From: Holdemania massiliensis AP2
GTDB taxonomy: Bacteria > Bacillota_I > Bacilli_A > Erysipelotrichales > Erysipelotrichaceae
Length of the DNA stretch: 64,000 nucleotides
NCBI RefSeq assembly: GCF_000327285.1
Contig: NZ_HE998568.1
Span: 1 to 64,000, forward strand
Direction of reading: 5' to 3'
Shown: piece by piece, positions 62,412 to 64,000 of the stretch
Position numbering within the stretch: position 1 is the first letter of the stretch
Layout: every line of letters begins with the position of its first letter
Made by a program: the position numbers and the translations under genes
The notes under the pieces: generated by a model
Databases searched by the model: none
Told to the model about the DNA's origin: nothing
What the model saw: only the letters and a program-made list of their open reading frames with translations

Positions 62412-63170
62412 CTAAAATCCCGGCTTATTCTGTTTCAGCAATTCGACCTGAACATAATGCACTAACAAATCTGTCACAGCGAACATACCGATCCGTGTGA
62501 TAATATCATCCACTTTGGTATCCATGGAACTGGCAGAACAATACAAAGCTAAATCGCTGTATTGAACTAACGGACTGTTGGAAAAGGCCGTTAATGTAAT
62601 CAGTGAATTCCCATACGCTTTAACAATCTTAGCTGTTTCTACGATGATCGGCGTTTTTCCTGACAAAGAAATCGCAATCAGGACTTCCTCATGCGTCATC
62701 TGTCGGGCAATGATATTCAGCAAATTATAATCCGGGATGTTAATACATTTAACATTCAGCGTTAAAAGCAGATGTTCCAGATAATACCCTACCGGTTTGC
62801 TTGTGCCGCGGGATATGATATAGACACATTGTGAATTAACGATCGATCTGGCAGCTTTCTGAAGGATTTCCGGTCGGTTCAGCTGAATGGTTTTACTTAC
62901 GTTACCCGTAATCTCCGCTTCCACGGTTTCCGCTGAAGCCGGCATTGGTGCTACTTTCGCTCGATTTTTCAAGAAAAAGCGCAGATCATTGTATCCCTCA
63001 AAACCAAGCTTCTGCGACATATTGATCACGACGGTCTTGGACACTCCACATTGATCTGCCAGCTTCTGACAAGTCATTTTTTGAATCGTTTCCTGATGAT
63101 CCAAAATGTAATGTAGCAAGCTTCGTTCGCTCCCTGTTAACAGATCATAATTATTAAGCCAAAAATCCAT
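62412..63170 (-). CDS. MurR/RpiR-family transcriptional regulator
   Basis: 252 residues. The N-terminal HTH_6 domain (MTCQKLADQCGVSKTVVINMSQKLGF) and the C-terminal SIS sugar-phosphate-binding domain (VYIISRGTSKPVGYYLEH, VLIAISLSGKTPIIVETAK) are typical of GlvR-like regulators. It is expected to sense the phosphorylated sugar of the downstream operon and bind the palindrome at 62291-62311. Confidence 0.92.
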   Translation of the reverse strand: MDFWLNNYDLLTGSERSLLHYILDHQETIQKMTCQKLADQCGVSKTVVINMSQKLGFEGYNDLRFFLKNRAKVAPMPASAETVEAEITGNVSKTIQLNRPEILQKAARSIVNSQCVYIISRGTSKPVGYYLEHLLLTLNVKCINIPDYNLLNIIARQMTHEEVLIAISLSGKTPIIVETAKIVKAYGNSLITLTAFSNSPLVQYSDLALYCSASSMDTKVDDIITRIGMFAVTDLLVHYVQVELLKQNKPGF

Positions 63171-63365
63171 GCAGATTCCCCCTTAACATTGGAATGGAAT
63201 CATTATACCATGAGATAATCTTCGATAAATAGTCGGAAATGATTACAACTCCAATTTATATTAGGTTTTCTCACAAACTAAACTGTTGATTTTTTCTCCT
63301 TCCGTCTTTTTTCAATCATTCCTGCGCAGCGTGTGATAAAATAGACGATAGATGGGAGAGAAAGC

Positions 63366-64000
63366 ATGAAAAAAGTACAGATTCAAGATTTTATGGATTA
63401 TCGCTATCTGGGCAGCCTGCAGGTCAGCCCGGATCAGCAGCACGCAGTATTTACCGTTATCACCGCAGATCGGGAAGAGGATAAATATCCCGGCAACTTG
63501 TGGCTTCTGGATCTGCAAACAAAACGGACCCGTCAGCTGACGTCCGGCAACGAAGAAAAAAAAGCGATTTGGTGGAACAACGATACGCTTGTTTTCACCG
63601 GCTGCCGTGATCCGAAATTAAAGGAGAAAACCGCGGAAGGCGAAAGCATGACGGTTTTTTACAAGCTGAACATTCATGGCGGCGAAGCTACAGAATGGTT
63701 CCGGTTGGCCATGCCGGTCGGCAGTTTCCAGAAGGTCAATGACAATCAGCTGATTCTGTCTGTTGCTTACCGGGCGGACGGAATGAATGATTTTGAATGC
63801 AAGAACGATGATGAAAAAAAGAAATGGAAGGAAGAACGCGATTCTCACAAAGACTATGAATGGTTTGATGAAATCCCATTCTGGGCAAATGGACAGGGCA
63901 TCACCAATATGAAGCGGTCGCGCCTGTATTTGTTGGATCTGGACAGTCAGAAGACCACCCCGATCTCCGAGCCGTCAGCCAACGCCTCCATTTCGCACAT
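63366..64000 (+). CDS. S9-family peptidase (acylaminoacyl/dipeptidyl peptidase type), 5' part
   Basis: ATG 63366 (GGGAGAG before it) opens a frame that runs off the window: 211 codons visible. The visible part is the beta-propeller of S9 serine peptidases, with repeated blades such as LQVSPDQQHAVFTV, NLWLLDLQTKRTRQLT and RLYLLDLDSQKTTPIS. The catalytic Ser-Asp-His domain would lie outside. Family function: cleavage of short peptides in the cytosol. Confidence 0.88.
   Translation, partial: MKKVQIQDFMDYRYLGSLQVSPDQQHAVFTVITADREEDKYPGNLWLLDLQTKRTRQLTSGNEEKKAIWWNNDTLVFTGCRDPKLKEKTAEGESMTVFYKLNIHGGEATEWFRLAMPVGSFQKVNDNQLILSVAYRADGMNDFECKNDDEKKKWKEERDSHKDYEWFDEIPFWANGQGITNMKRSRLYLLDLDSQKTTPISEPSANASISH

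Overview
The window looks like chromosome from a moderate-GC, fermentative, gut-type Bacillota, probably near the Erysipelotrichia. This is an inference. It rests on the Gram-positive style of regulation (T-box, intrinsic terminators, strong AGGAGG sites, cre and Rex-like operators), on PTS and AdhE metabolism, and on a sporulation-like cell-wall protein. No rRNA, tRNA or CRISPR array was seen.

Layout. 1-4.0 kb: the end of an IS30-type transposase, a lipoprotein GH9 glycosidase and a decayed ATPase fragment. 4.3-10.3 kb: pheST behind a Phe T-box, and the serine genes serC-serA. 10.4-18.8 kb: a nonsense-mutated TnpV-like remnant, then a complete four-gene Wadjet (JetABCD) plasmid-defence operon. 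19.1-22.0 kb: a P-type cation ATPase under a yybP-ykoY (Mn2+) riboswitch, then acylphosphatase. 22.5-28.2 kb: an AT-richer operon of type I-C-like cas genes, described below. 28.5-33.3 kb: a SpoIID-like/peptidoglycan-binding protein and AdhE. 33.7-42.4 kb: a PTS-EIIC/EAL fusion, an alpha/beta hydrolase, an rRNA methylase, a polysaccharide deacetylase, a MerR regulator, and a rhodanese-Rrf2-RclA redox operon. 42.5-49.4 kb: a PEPCK-like kinase, an rRNA methylase, a U32 (TrhP-like) pair, a second yybP-ykoY riboswitch before a CaCA exchanger, and a THF riboswitch before a folate ECF S component. 49.7-54.4 kb: two unknown proteins, a frameshifted VanZ, CapA and a DUF362 ferredoxin. 54.4-64 kb: two tandem amidohydrolase paralogues, a PTS/GH4/NagA sugar operon with an RpiR regulator, and the start of an S9 peptidase.

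The most unusual system is the cas operon (cas5, split cas8 in two genes, cas7, cas3). Its Cas3 keeps every HD-nuclease ligand I can locate, but all the helicase/ATPase signatures (motifs I, II, III and VI) are replaced. Its Cas5 lacks the Lys-His of the Cas5d processing site. Its Cas8c is split at a domain boundary into two translationally coupled genes. No cas1, cas2, cas4, cas6 or repeat array lies nearby. The frames are otherwise intact and tightly overlapped, which argues for a working derived complex rather than decay. It could be an ATP-independent effector that uses guides made elsewhere, or a complex that no longer depends on CRISPR.

A second theme is metal and redox homeostasis: two separate Mn2+-riboswitch exporters and a HypR-like/RclA hypohalous-acid defence operon.
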